A program made the translations under genes and the position numbers. From the NCBI GenBank assembly GCA_044356555.1, contig JBIKWB010000008.1, forward strand, positions 106,476 through 170,475: a stretch of 64,000 nt of DNA, read 5' to 3'. The DNA is from Tous-C4FEB sp044356555 (GTDB lineage: Bacteria > Verrucomicrobiota > Verrucomicrobiia > Opitutales > Opitutaceae). The notes under the pieces were generated by a model that saw only the letters and a list, made by a program, of their open reading frames with translations, ran no database searches and was not told the DNA's origin. This document shows positions 17,145-25,511 of this stretch, in pieces. Positions within the stretch are counted from its first letter, which is position 1, and the number at the start of each line of letters is the position of its first letter.

Positions 17145-17974
17145 GCGCGACCGGCCTACCTGTGCCTGCGCTGGGCTACGTGCCGCCTTCGGCGGTGTTT
17201 CGGCGCCGCACCGCGATCATCGCGGGGGTGGTCGCCTTCGTCACGGCGGCCGGCGTTTATCTGAATTTCAAGCCGTGGATGCTCTTCACCGATTTCCACC
17301 ACCTGGTGAGACTCGCCGATGAGATGGTCCCGCCGAATGTGGCGCTGCTTTGGACCAAGACGGCGCTGTATCAATCGGTCGCCGAGACCGTGGCGATGGC
17401 CTTCCTCGGCACGCTGGTCGGCGGCACGGTGGCCTTCGCTTTGGCTTTCGTGGCCGCGAAGAACACGACGCCCCATCCTTGGCTGCGCAACGTGGCGAGG
17501 CTCGGTTTCGGCTTGGAGCGGGCCACACCCAATTTTGTCGTGCTGCTTATTCTGTTTATCGCGTTCGGGTTCGGTCCCTACGCGGCGATGATCGCGCTCG
17601 CGATCGGCAGTGTGGGCATGTTCGGGAAACTTTTTGCCGATGCGATCGAGCAGATCGACCCGGGCCCGTGCGAGGCGGTGGCGTCGGTCGGTGCGAATCC
17701 CTTTCAGGTGATTCGCTACGCGGTGATTCCCCAGGTGCTGCCTTCGGTGGTGGCCAACGGCTTTTATGCGTTCGACGTCAATATGCGCGCCGCGATCGCG
17801 CTTGGGGTCTACGGCGGCGGCGGGATCGGCTTCGAGCTGCAGCTCGCCATGAAGGTGCTCCGCTACCCCGACGTGCTGGCCCTCATTCTCCTGGTGATCG
17901 TGTTGATCACCGGCATGGAGCGCGTCTCCGACCTGATCCGCCGCAGCCTGCTGCGTTCTGACACCCTGAAATAG
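17141..17974 (+). CDS. phnE: Phosphonate-type ABC permease PhnE, second copy
   Basis: A 277-residue paralogue of the preceding permease, started at GTG 17141 with a four-base overlap. It shares ALAIGSVGMFGKLFADAIEQ and VIRYAVIPQVLPSVVANGFY. The close match in the EAA-like region indicates a duplication and that both contact the same ATPase. It is followed by phnM after 17 bases. Confidence 0.9.
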   Translation: MSATGLPVPALGYVPPSAVFRRRTAIIAGVVAFVTAAGVYLNFKPWMLFTDFHHLVRLADEMVPPNVALLWTKTALYQSVAETVAMAFLGTLVGGTVAFALAFVAAKNTTPHPWLRNVARLGFGLERATPNFVVLLILFIAFGFGPYAAMIALAIGSVGMFGKLFADAIEQIDPGPCEAVASVGANPFQVIRYAVIPQVLPSVVANGFYAFDVNMRAAIALGVYGGGGIGFELQLAMKVLRYPDVLALILLVIVLITGMERVSDLIRRSLLRSDTLK

Positions 17975-17991
17975 CCGACTCTTTCACTTCT

Positions 17992-19179
17992 ATGAACAAA
18001 ACCATCCTCACCAATGCCCGGATCGTGCTGCCGAACGAGACCATCGAAGGCTCCCTCGTGATCGAGGGCGACCGTATCGCCGAAATCATCCCCGGCCGTC
18101 ACTTCGCCGAAGGCCACGACCTGCACGGCCAGTGGCTGATTCCCGGCGTGATCGATATCCACACCGACTACCTCGAGAAAGAGATCAACCCGCGCCCGAA
18201 GACGAATTTCCCGCTGCCGATCGCCTTCCACATGATGGATCAGCGCGCGCTCGCCTGCGGACTCACGACCGTGCTTGGCGGCGTGCGGTTCTCCAATGAC
18301 CGCAGCAAGGACTCCACGTTGTGGGGCGGCAACGGCCTCGCGCTGGCCGAAGGCTACGAGAAACTGCGCCGCACGGCGCTGGCCCGTCACTACCTGCATG
18401 TGCGGTGGGACACGAATTTCGAGCCGGTCGATGACTTGCTCGCCGCGATGCAAAACTACGAGTGCATCGGCAACATCGTTTACAACGAGAACATCCCCGG
18501 CGAACGGCAGTTTCAGGATCTCGCGGAACTTGCCCGCAAACGCGCGGCCCGCGGCGACAAGACCCTCGCCGAGGCACGTGCGGAGCTCGACGAGCAGATC
18601 CGCATCGGTCGCTCGATCAACAACCGCGCCAAGGTGAAGGCCGCGTTTGGCGGAAAAATCTGTATCGGCAGCCATGACGACACGACGGTCGCACACGTGA
18701 TCGAAGCGAAAGAAATGGGCGCCACTCTCGCCGAGATGCCGACCAGCCTCGTCGCCGCACGCAAAGCCAAGGAACTCGGTTTGGCCGTCTGCATGGGCGC
18801 GCCGAACTACCTGCGTGGCGGCTCGCATTGCGGCAACCTGTCGGCCGCCGAGGCGATGTCCGAGGATCTCGTGGACGTGTTGTGCAGCGACTACCACTTC
18901 CCATCGTTGTTGAATTCAGTGGCGCTGATGCTTGAGCGGGGCATGGCGCCGCACCGCGCGGTGGCCTTTGTCACGATCAATGCGGCCCGGGTGTTGGGCC
19001 AAGAGGCCGAGCTCGGCAGCATCGAGGTCGGCAAGAAAGCGGACTTGGCGGCTTTCCATATCCGGGACCGGCACGCCTTCGTCAAAGCGGCGTGGGTCGA
19101 CGGGCGGTTGAAACTGCAGCTCGGCCTGCCGGCACCCGAGACGGTCGCAGCGGTGGCTCCGCTCGTGGCTGCCGAATAG
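17992..19179 (+). CDS. phnM: PhnM-type amidohydrolase (divergent copy)
   Basis: Alpha-D-ribose 1-methylphosphonate 5-triphosphate diphosphatase family, 395 residues. In E. coli this enzyme removes pyrophosphate from the C-P lyase intermediate before PhnJ acts. Metal-site motifs are DIHTDYLEKE, CIGSHDDTTVAHV and LCSDYHFPSLLN. The sequence departs from the usual PhnM: INPRPKTNFPLPIAFHMMDQ and GGVRFSND instead of TPRPGxDFP and YHSLHMGY, which the second PhnM at 25512-26732 has. Last gene of the plus-strand operon; the convergent operon ends 55 bases away. Confidence 0.88.
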   Translation: MNKTILTNARIVLPNETIEGSLVIEGDRIAEIIPGRHFAEGHDLHGQWLIPGVIDIHTDYLEKEINPRPKTNFPLPIAFHMMDQRALACGLTTVLGGVRFSNDRSKDSTLWGGNGLALAEGYEKLRRTALARHYLHVRWDTNFEPVDDLLAAMQNYECIGNIVYNENIPGERQFQDLAELARKRAARGDKTLAEARAELDEQIRIGRSINNRAKVKAAFGGKICIGSHDDTTVAHVIEAKEMGATLAEMPTSLVAARKAKELGLAVCMGAPNYLRGGSHCGNLSAAEAMSEDLVDVLCSDYHFPSLLNSVALMLERGMAPHRAVAFVTINAARVLGQEAELGSIEVGKKADLAAFHIRDRHAFVKAAWVDGRLKLQLGLPAPETVAAVAPLVAAE

Positions 19180-19234
19180 GACCGCAGCGGATTGTGAGTC
19201 GTACGGGCGCGGCCTCGTGCCCGCCCGTTCGGCG

Positions 19235-20164
19235 CTAGCGCGTCGCCGACGCATTGACGCGCGCGGCGAGCGATCGAACGCCGTCGTAGAGCGAGTCGTC
19301 GCAGGGCAGATAGATCAGGTTGCGCTCAGGATACTGCTCCATCACGGCCAAGGCCGCGACGGGGTCCGCAGTGGCGAGGCTGACCAGGGCTTGCTGTAAT
19401 TCGCGCTTAAATTCGGGGGGCAGATTCCGCCGCACCGCGATCGGACCGTTGGGCAGGGGATCGGAGGTCCAGAGGGTCACGATGTCTTCGCGGCGCACGC
19501 GGCCCTTGGCGATGAGCCGCTGGAGCACGGAATCGCTAACGCCGGCGACGTCGGAGCGTCCGAAGGCCACGTTGAAAACGGAGACGATGTGGCTGAGGGT
19601 AAATTCGGTGGCCGCGAAGTCCCGCTCGGTGATGAGGCCGAGCTCGGCCAGGCGAGCTTGGGGAACCAAGTGCCCCGAGTTCGAGGCGGGGTCGGTGAAG
19701 TTGAACCGCAGCTGCTTGGCCGCCGCCGGCAGGTCTTCAAGCCGGGTGACGCCGGTGCGGCGGTGGGTGATCAGGGCGCTTTGGTAGGTGCGCGGCCCGA
19801 ACTGGGCGGAGCCCGTCACGGCGATGGCTTCGACGGGGTTTGACTTGCTCGCGAGCACATAGGCGAAAGGGGGTAAGCCCATGAGATCGATCTCGCCGCG
19901 GCTCATGGCCTCGACCGCGGGGCCGTAACTGGGGGTACGCACGAGCGTGACCTTCAGTCCGGGAAGCGTCCGCTCAAGATGGCGCGCGAGAGCCTGATTG
20001 GCGGCGGTGCGGTCGGATACCGCTTCTTCCGAGGGCGTGTAGCCGATCCGCAAGACCGACGGCCGGCCACCAGGCGGCGGTGGCGTTTCCCGGGGCGCGC
20101 AACCGGCGAGGGCCAATGCGGCGCCAAACGCGAGGCCGAGGGCGCGGAACACGCCTCGCTTCAC
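19235..20164 (-). CDS. phnD: PhnD-type substrate-binding lipoprotein, fourth copy
   Basis: Binding protein of 309 residues. The open frame begins at 20209, but GTG 20164 overlaps the upstream stop by four bases (GTGA) and gives a clean signal peptide with lipobox ALAGC, so I prefer it. Blocks are GYTPSEEAVSDR, TPSYGPAVEAMSRGEIDLMG and DPASNSGHLVPQARL, closer to the three plus-strand copies than to canonical PhnD. It is the last gene of the minus-strand phosphonate operon. Confidence 0.85.
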   Translation of the reverse strand: MKRGVFRALGLAFGAALALAGCAPRETPPPPGGRPSVLRIGYTPSEEAVSDRTAANQALARHLERTLPGLKVTLVRTPSYGPAVEAMSRGEIDLMGLPPFAYVLASKSNPVEAIAVTGSAQFGPRTYQSALITHRRTGVTRLEDLPAAAKQLRFNFTDPASNSGHLVPQARLAELGLITERDFAATEFTLSHIVSVFNVAFGRSDVAGVSDSVLQRLIAKGRVRREDIVTLWTSDPLPNGPIAVRRNLPPEFKRELQQALVSLATADPVAALAVMEQYPERNLIYLPCDDSLYDGVRSLAARVNASATR

Positions 20165-20817
20165 GGCCGCTCGCCCCACGCCAGCCAGTAATAGTCGCAG
20201 GCTTCCCACTCGATGCGCGCGGCGTGGGGCTGGAGCACGGCGCGCAGCTCGGCTTCGTCGGGAAAATTCTTCAGCACCTCGTGCGTGGAGCCGTCAGCGA
20301 GGCGGCGGAGTTGGTAGGTGTTGCCGTCGGCATCGGTGCGGGCGAGCGGGGTGCTGCTCCCGGCCACGAAGCGGTTGTCCAAAAAGAGAAACCGCGCGCC
20401 GGGTTGGAGGCGGGCGAAGAACGCGTGGAGGAACGATTCCATTTCGGCGCCGCGCCGGACGTGCGACCACCAAAAGGCGGCGAGAGCGCCATCGCACGCG
20501 ACCGGCGCGGACGAAGGGGCGAACGCGTCGCCGCGGGCGAAGGTGACGCGGCCGGGCGGGAGCGGTTTGGCGCGGGCGAGCGCGAGGACTTCTTCGTTGT
20601 AGTCGGTGGCGAAGACGGAGGCGGCGGCCGGCGCGACGAACTGCGTCCAGTAGCCGGTGCCGCACGCGACTTCGTAGATGTGGCGGCCGGCGAGGAGCGC
20701 GGGCAACCGCAGGCGCAGAGCGGCGAGATCGGTTTGGCGTTCCGGTTTGGCGTAGATGGCTTCGTAGTCCTGCGCGCGGCGCGCGTAGTAGTCGGTCATT
20801 TCGGTCGCTACGGTCAT
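20161..20817 (-). CDS. Class I SAM-dependent methyltransferase
   Basis: Methyltransferase of 218 residues with SAM-binding motif EVACGTGYW, then VFATDYNEEVLALAR and motif GALAAFWWSH. The C-terminal part is specific and I cannot name the substrate. Sitting between phnE and phnD in a phosphonate operon suggests that it acts on a phosphonate-derived or imported molecule, but that is only context. It overlaps phnD by four bases. Another methyltransferase in a Pho-controlled operon lies at 29972-30571. Confidence 0.75.
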   Translation of the reverse strand: MTVATEMTDYYARRAQDYEAIYAKPERQTDLAALRLRLPALLAGRHIYEVACGTGYWTQFVAPAAASVFATDYNEEVLALARAKPLPPGRVTFARGDAFAPSSAPVACDGALAAFWWSHVRRGAEMESFLHAFFARLQPGARFLFLDNRFVAGSSTPLARTDADGNTYQLRRLADGSTHEVLKNFPDEAELRAVLQPHAARIEWEACDYYWLAWGERP

Positions 20818-20892
20818 AAAGGAACAATGCGCGGTGGAGAGGAGCGGGGCGAGGCCGGCCTGCGGCGTAACCCGATTGTTACTCCCGCCCGC

Positions 20893-21690
20893 TCAGATGA
20901 CGCTGCGCCGCAGGCGGGCGGAGGCCAGGTCGAGCACGGTAACGCAGCCGATGACGACGAGCAAAATCGCGGCGGTGCGACCATAGTCGAAGCCCCGGAT
21001 CGCGTCCCAGAGCAGCGTGCCGATACCGCCGGCGCCGACGATCCCGACGACCGTGGCGGAGCGGATGTTGGACTCGAAACGGTAGAGCGCGCAGGAAATC
21101 CAATGCGGCAGCACCTGTGGAATCACCCCGTAGGCGATTTCTTCCAACGGGTGGGCACCGATGGCGCGCACGCCCTCGACGGGGCCGGCGTCGATCGCCT
21201 CGACGGCTTCGGAGAAGAGTTTTGTGAGCACGCCCAAGTTGTGCAGCGCGACCGCGAGCACGCCGGCAAACGGACCGAGACCGACGGCGCTGATAAAGAG
21301 CATCGCGAAGACCATTTCGTTGATGGAGCGCAGGGCGTCCATGCCGCGGCGCAGCGGTTGCCGCACCCACCACGGCACGAGGTTGGACGAGGCCAACAAG
21401 CTGCACGGCACCGCCGCCACGAGTGCGAGGAGCGTGCCCCAGAGCGCGATCTGCAGCGTGACGACCATCTCGGCGAGGTAGGTGCGCCAGTCGAGAAAAT
21501 CGGGGCGCAAGAAGCCGCTCAAGTAAGAGAGCATATTGCCGCGCTCGGTGAACAACTCGAACGGCCGCAGCTCGGCGCCGCGCCACGCCCACGCGAGGAC
21601 GGCGGCAAAGACGACGGCGGCGGCGAGTTGGCCGAGCTTTTGGCGCAGGGGGACGACCGGTGGCTCGGGGACGACGGCGGGCGTGGTCAT
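20893..21690 (-). CDS. phnE: Phosphonate ABC permease PhnE, third copy
   Basis: Permease of 265 residues. The open frame extends upstream, but ATG 21690 overlaps the stop of the upstream phnD by four bases (ATGA). About six helices; the EAA-like loop reads EGVRAIGAHPLEEIAYGVIP and AVALHNLGVLTKLFSEAVEA precedes it. This copy is closer to single-gene PhnE proteins than the plus-strand pair. With phnC2 and the canonical phnD upstream it forms a complete importer. A 75-base gap separates it from the methyltransferase. Confidence 0.9.
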   Translation of the reverse strand: MTTPAVVPEPPVVPLRQKLGQLAAAVVFAAVLAWAWRGAELRPFELFTERGNMLSYLSGFLRPDFLDWRTYLAEMVVTLQIALWGTLLALVAAVPCSLLASSNLVPWWVRQPLRRGMDALRSINEMVFAMLFISAVGLGPFAGVLAVALHNLGVLTKLFSEAVEAIDAGPVEGVRAIGAHPLEEIAYGVIPQVLPHWISCALYRFESNIRSATVVGIVGAGGIGTLLWDAIRGFDYGRTAAILLVVIGCVTVLDLASARLRRSVI

Positions 21691-22712
21691 CGCGGTGCTT
21701 TCACGCCATCCCAAAACAGGCCGAGCTTTTCATAGTCGAGCAACTGCTGCTGGCGCTCGCGGGCGGCGGCAACGCGCTTGGCTTTTTCCGCGGAATCGAG
21801 GCGGGTCTCGGCGTCGAGGATCATGGCGTCGCGTTCGAGCTCAAAGCGGCGGAGCGTGAGCAATTGGCGGTTGTCGGCGCTGAGAAACGGACCCCAGCCG
21901 TCGGCGATCGCGGCGAGCAGCAGGCGGTCGGCCCCGGCTTCGGGGCCGATGCGGCCGAAGGCGAGGAAGGCGGCTTGTAACTTGGTCTTAAGCTCCCGCG
22001 GCAGATCGGCGCGGTAAACCAGGGGATCGCGGGGAATTTCCGGACTGGTCCAGATGACGCGGATTTTGTCCGCGGCGGCCGGGTGGCGTTGGCGCAGGCG
22101 GGTGAGCGATTCGGTGTTGTTGGTCGCGAAGTCGATCTGACCGGCGGCGACGGCGAGGGCGTTGACCTCGTGGTTGGCGTTGCGCACGCGTTTGAACGCG
22201 CGACGGGGATCGAGGCCGCGCGGGGCCCAGAGGTAGTAGTTGGGGATGAGACTGCCCGTCGTGCTGAGTGGGTCGCCGTTGCCGAAATTGAGCTGGGGCA
22301 CGGCGGCGACGAGCGCATCGACATCGGCATACGGACTGGCGGCGGGCACGATGATGACGGCGCTCAAACCGGTGCTGCCGTCGGGGCCGGTGCTCTGGGC
22401 AAAGATCTCGGCGCCGGCGCGGTCGATGGCCTGGATCGCGGCGGCGTTGCCCATCCACGCGAGGTGAACTTTGCCGAAGCGCATGGCCTCGATCACGCCG
22501 GCATAATCGCTCGCGTAGAAGCCGCGGATCTTGATGCCGAGTCGCGCGGACAGTTTCTCAAGAAATGGTTCGAAGCCGAGCCTAAGGCCCGTGGCCGATT
22601 CGGTGGAGATGATGCCAAAGGCGAGCTCGGTCGGTGGCGCGACCGGATTGATCGCGGCGCGGGCGAGAGGCGCGAGGCCGAGGAGAATGAGCAGAAGGAA
22701 GAGGGCTTTCAT
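21687..22712 (-). CDS. phnD: Canonical phosphonate-binding protein PhnD
   Basis: Periplasmic binding protein of 341 residues with a cleavable signal peptide (LLLILLGLAPLARA) and no lipobox. It is the copy that matches E. coli PhnD: GIISTESATGLRLGFEPFLE, SDYAGVIEAMRFGKVHLAW, DPLSTTGSLIPNYYLW, NHEVNALAVAAGQIDFATNN. These blocks line the aminophosphonate pocket in E. coli, so a broad phosphonate ligand range is likely. The start at 22712 overlaps the phnC stop by four bases; the longer open frame upstream is a shadow of phnC. Confidence 0.92.
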   Translation of the reverse strand: MKALFLLLILLGLAPLARAAINPVAPPTELAFGIISTESATGLRLGFEPFLEKLSARLGIKIRGFYASDYAGVIEAMRFGKVHLAWMGNAAAIQAIDRAGAEIFAQSTGPDGSTGLSAVIIVPAASPYADVDALVAAVPQLNFGNGDPLSTTGSLIPNYYLWAPRGLDPRRAFKRVRNANHEVNALAVAAGQIDFATNNTESLTRLRQRHPAAADKIRVIWTSPEIPRDPLVYRADLPRELKTKLQAAFLAFGRIGPEAGADRLLLAAIADGWGPFLSADNRQLLTLRRFELERDAMILDAETRLDSAEKAKRVAAARERQQQLLDYEKLGLFWDGVKAPR

Positions 22713-23533
22713 GGCAGCGGAAGAACCAGGGAGGGAACGGGCGGGGTGGACGGCTCGGCGCGGCGCAGCACCTCGGCCCAGCGACCGCCGTAGATCGAGT
22801 AGAGCAAGTCGCCGTTGAGCGCACTGCTGGGGCCGTCGAAACAGATCCGTCCGTTGCGCAGGGCGATCACCCGCTCGCAGGAGCGGATGGCCACGTCGAG
22901 TTGGTGTAGGCTCACGAGCAAGGTCGCGTGCTCGGTGCGCGCGATGGCGGTGAGCAGGTCCATCACGAGCGCGGAGGATTCGGGATCGAGGGAAGCGATC
23001 GGCTCGTCGGCGAGAATGATGTTGGCCTGCTGGCAAAGGGCGCGGGCGATGGCGGTGCGTTGCTGCTGTCCGCCGGACAACGTGCCGGTGCGCCGTGCGG
23101 CGAAATCCGCGAGCCCGACCCGGGCGAGCGCGGCCATCGCGGCGCGGCGGTCGGCGAGCGAGAACGCGCGAGGCAACGTCCGCCATAGCGGCAGATGCGC
23201 GAGCCGGCCGATCAGGACGTTGGTTAGCACGGGGAGCCGGCCGACGAGGTTGAATTGTTGAAACACGAAACCGACGCGGGCGCGGATGGCGCGGGCCTCG
23301 GGCAAGATGCGCCCGTCGCGTTGAATGGCGCGGCCGTGGATGACGATCTCACCGGAGCCGCGATCGGCCGGGAGCAGGCCGGCAATCAGGCGGAGCAAAG
23401 TCGACTTGCCGGAACCCGAAGGCCCGATGAGCGCGACGCGTTCGCCCGGGTTGATGGTGAGGCTGACATCGTCGAGGGCGCGGTGACCGGCAAACGTGCG
23501 GCTGAGGCGGGAGAGGGTGATGGCGGCGGACAT
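22709..23533 (-). CDS. phnC: Phosphonate ABC importer ATPase PhnC, second copy
   Basis: ATPase of 274 residues when started at ATG 23533. Walker A is GPSGSGKST, the signature LSGGQQQR, Walker B IILADEPIASLDP and the switch histidine lies in VSLHQLD. A TTG at 23581 would overlap the upstream stop by four bases and add 16 residues; I prefer the ATG because it gives the usual N-terminus (ITLSRLSRTFAGHRALDDVS). It pairs with the canonical phnD and the third phnE. Confidence 0.9.
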   Translation of the reverse strand: MSAAITLSRLSRTFAGHRALDDVSLTINPGERVALIGPSGSGKSTLLRLIAGLLPADRGSGEIVIHGRAIQRDGRILPEARAIRARVGFVFQQFNLVGRLPVLTNVLIGRLAHLPLWRTLPRAFSLADRRAAMAALARVGLADFAARRTGTLSGGQQQRTAIARALCQQANIILADEPIASLDPESSALVMDLLTAIARTEHATLLVSLHQLDVAIRSCERVIALRNGRICFDGPSSALNGDLLYSIYGGRWAEVLRRAEPSTPPVPSLVLPLP

Positions 23534-23577
23534 GGCGGGCGCGCCCGTTTCCTCGGAGGGCTTGCGATGCTCTAAGT

Positions 23578-23958
23578 TCAAGTAAGGCCCGCGGTGGGCG
23601 GGGTTTCCTCCGATCGGCAGCCGAAGGCGAGGTGGTTTCCATCCAGATCTGCGACGATGAAATCTCTCATGCCGTAGGCGTAGTCTTTGGGCGGGGCGAT
23701 CAGGCTGGCGCCCCGGCTGGTGAGTTCGGCGTAGTAGGCGTCAACGGGGTCGGCACAGAAAATATACACAGTCCCGCCGCCAACCGGCCGTTGGTGAATC
23801 GTGTGGCCGCACAAATGGAGACAGACGTCACCCAGCTGCACGCCGGCATAGTCGCCGAAGCGGAAGTCGTGGCTGAAGCCAAGGACCTCCGTGTAGTGCT
23901 GAAGTGACGCTTCCAGGTCGGCGACTTGGAAGACCGGCGCGGCGTGACGGGTCTTCAT
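23578..23958 (-). CDS. VOC-superfamily (glyoxalase-like) protein
   Basis: Protein of 126 residues, the length of a single VOC domain made of two beta-alpha-beta-beta-beta modules: AAPVFQVADLEASLQHYTEV at the start, LHLCGHTIHQRPVGGGTVYI in the middle, and DFIVADLDGNHLAFG at the end. The class covers glyoxalases, dioxygenases and resistance proteins that chelate a metal, so the reaction is unknown. The location between the hexapeptide transferase and phnC suggests handling of a phosphonate or of an aldehyde released from one. Confidence 0.75.
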   Translation of the reverse strand: MKTRHAAPVFQVADLEASLQHYTEVLGFSHDFRFGDYAGVQLGDVCLHLCGHTIHQRPVGGGTVYIFCADPVDAYYAELTSRGASLIAPPKDYAYGMRDFIVADLDGNHLAFGCRSEETPPTAGLT

Positions 23959-23981
23959 CGGGTAAACTGACGATCAGAAAT

Positions 23982-24686
23982 CTACTCCGGCAGAATGGCC
24001 GGGAGAGGTTGCTCGGATCGAGGCACAGGGGATGCGCCGTATTTGGCGATGAAGCTTTCCAAGTCCAACAGCTCGTTGAAACGCTCAACTAAGGTCGCGC
24101 GATCCCAGTCCCACCAAGCGATGGCCTGGAGCTGTTCGATCACGTCTTTCGGGAAACGATATTTGACCACGCGCGCGGGCACGCCGACGGCGATGGCGTA
24201 AGGCGGAATGTCTTTGGTGACGACCGCGCCCGAGCCGATGACGGCGCCGGTGCCGATTTTTTTGCCCGCGATGACCGTGACCCCGTGGCCGATCCAGACG
24301 TCGTGGCCGACGGAGCAACGGTGGTCTTTGCGCCACTGGAAAAACTCGGAGTCTTCCTTGGTGTCGAAGCCGTATTGGATGCGACGGTAGGTTGAGTGGT
24401 GCTGGGTGACGCGCCAGGTGGGATGATTGCCCGGATTAATGCGGGTCTGCGCGGCAATGGACGCGAACTTACCGACATCGGTCCACACCATGCTGACGTG
24501 GCCGGCGAGGTAACTGTAATCGCCAAAGGTGGATTCGCTGATTGAGCAATGAGGACCGATGGCCGTCCAGCCACCGATCTCGGATTTCCGCACGGTTGCG
24601 GTCGGATGGATCGTTGGCTGCTCGCTGAGTAATTTGGGTTCGCGCGGCTCGTTTGGCGTCGCGGGAAAGGATTCGATAAAGGGCAT
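23982..24686 (-). CDS. Phosphonate-operon hexapeptide-repeat acyltransferase
   Basis: Left-handed beta-helix transferase of 234 residues. Hexapeptide repeats run from about residue 30 (IHPTATVRKSEIGGWTAIGP) and resume with VWIGHGVTVIAGKKIGTGAV; VPARVVKYRF closes the fold. The size and the WRVTQHHSTYRRIQYGF insertion fit the transferase family regularly found in C-P lyase operons, related to xenobiotic acetyltransferases. An acetyl-CoA-dependent N-acetylation of aminophosphonates, as PhnO does in E. coli, would be a reasonable role, since no phnO is seen here. Confidence 0.8.
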   Translation of the reverse strand: MPFIESFPATPNEPREPKLLSEQPTIHPTATVRKSEIGGWTAIGPHCSISESTFGDYSYLAGHVSMVWTDVGKFASIAAQTRINPGNHPTWRVTQHHSTYRRIQYGFDTKEDSEFFQWRKDHRCSVGHDVWIGHGVTVIAGKKIGTGAVIGSGAVVTKDIPPYAIAVGVPARVVKYRFPKDVIEQLQAIAWWDWDRATLVERFNELLDLESFIAKYGASPVPRSEQPLPAILPE

Positions 24687-24704
24687 GGGGCAACGGCTGC
24701 AGAC

Positions 24705-25499
24705 TTAGAGTCGGAATTGGGGCAGGGCGGGGAACGGCGTAAATTCGGCGAGGTGGCGGTAGGCGCGCAGCTCGGCGGCCGGCAGGTGAAACTGCAGGTT
24801 GTGCAGGGAGAGCTCGCGGTTGATCGAAATGACGAGATCGACGAGCCGGGCGCGGGTGGCGTCGTCGAGTTCCCGCTCGATATAGGCCAGGGTGATGTGA
24901 CCGATGAACGGGCGGGTGCGCCGGATGCCGATGTCGGCGAGGCGCGCATTGCCATAAAAATGGTCGCGGAAGTGCAGCACACGATGGAAGCCCTCCTCGC
25001 GACCAAACACGCCGAGCAAGCCGAGGGCGGTGCCGAAGATGCTGAGCCCCACCATGCGCATCGTGAGCGCTTCGCGTGCGCCCGCCGCCGGGATGTCCGA
25101 GAAGGTCTGGGTGACGATGCCGGGGAAGTCGGTCGTTAAGCCCCGGTCAACGACCAGGCGCTGGTGTTTCTCGGCGGAAAGTGTGTTGGCGATCGTCTGA
25201 TGAAAGCTTGCCACGGGCAACGGATAGAGAGCGCTTGGCGCGGCGAGACGCTCCACCAAGCCGTTTTGAATCGACGTCAAGGCGTGGACGAGGGGCGCGT
25301 TGGCCGGAGTCGAGGCGACCATCGTGACCACCGCGTGGCCAATGTAGGGATTGGGTGTCCACGTGCCGTTACGGAAGGCGAACTGCTCGGCCGGCCGCAG
25401 CTTGGCGGCGCGGGCGGTGACGCCGGCCGGAGAGATTTCATGGAGTTGCCGTTCCTGGTAGGCGGCGAAGGAGAGTTCCATATCGGAGGCGGCGAGCAT
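24705..25499 (-). CDS. 2H-phosphoesterase-superfamily protein of the phn operon
   Basis: Protein of 264 residues. Two H-x-T motifs, SFHQT and GHITLAY, lie about 110 residues apart, as in the 2H phosphoesterase superfamily (2'-5' RNA ligase-like and DUF1868/DUF1045-type proteins). These enzymes open cyclic phosphodiesters. The C-P lyase reaction ends in 5-phosphoribosyl 1,2-cyclic phosphate, which PhnP opens in E. coli. No phnP-type gene is present in this window, so this protein is a candidate substitute; that is inference. The gene starts 12 bases after phnM. Confidence 0.7.
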   Translation of the reverse strand: MLAASDMELSFAAYQERQLHEISPAGVTARAAKLRPAEQFAFRNGTWTPNPYIGHAVVTMVASTPANAPLVHALTSIQNGLVERLAAPSALYPLPVASFHQTIANTLSAEKHQRLVVDRGLTTDFPGIVTQTFSDIPAAGAREALTMRMVGLSIFGTALGLLGVFGREEGFHRVLHFRDHFYGNARLADIGIRRTRPFIGHITLAYIERELDDATRARLVDLVISINRELSLHNLQFHLPAAELRAYRHLAEFTPFPALPQFRL

Positions 25500-25511
25500 G
25501 GGCGGAAAATG

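Noticed and set aside
20080..21735. 551-codon plus-strand ORF across the phnD-methyltransferase-phnE genes
   Set aside because: It crosses three minus-strand genes with clear family motifs and four-base couplings; it is a shadow frame.
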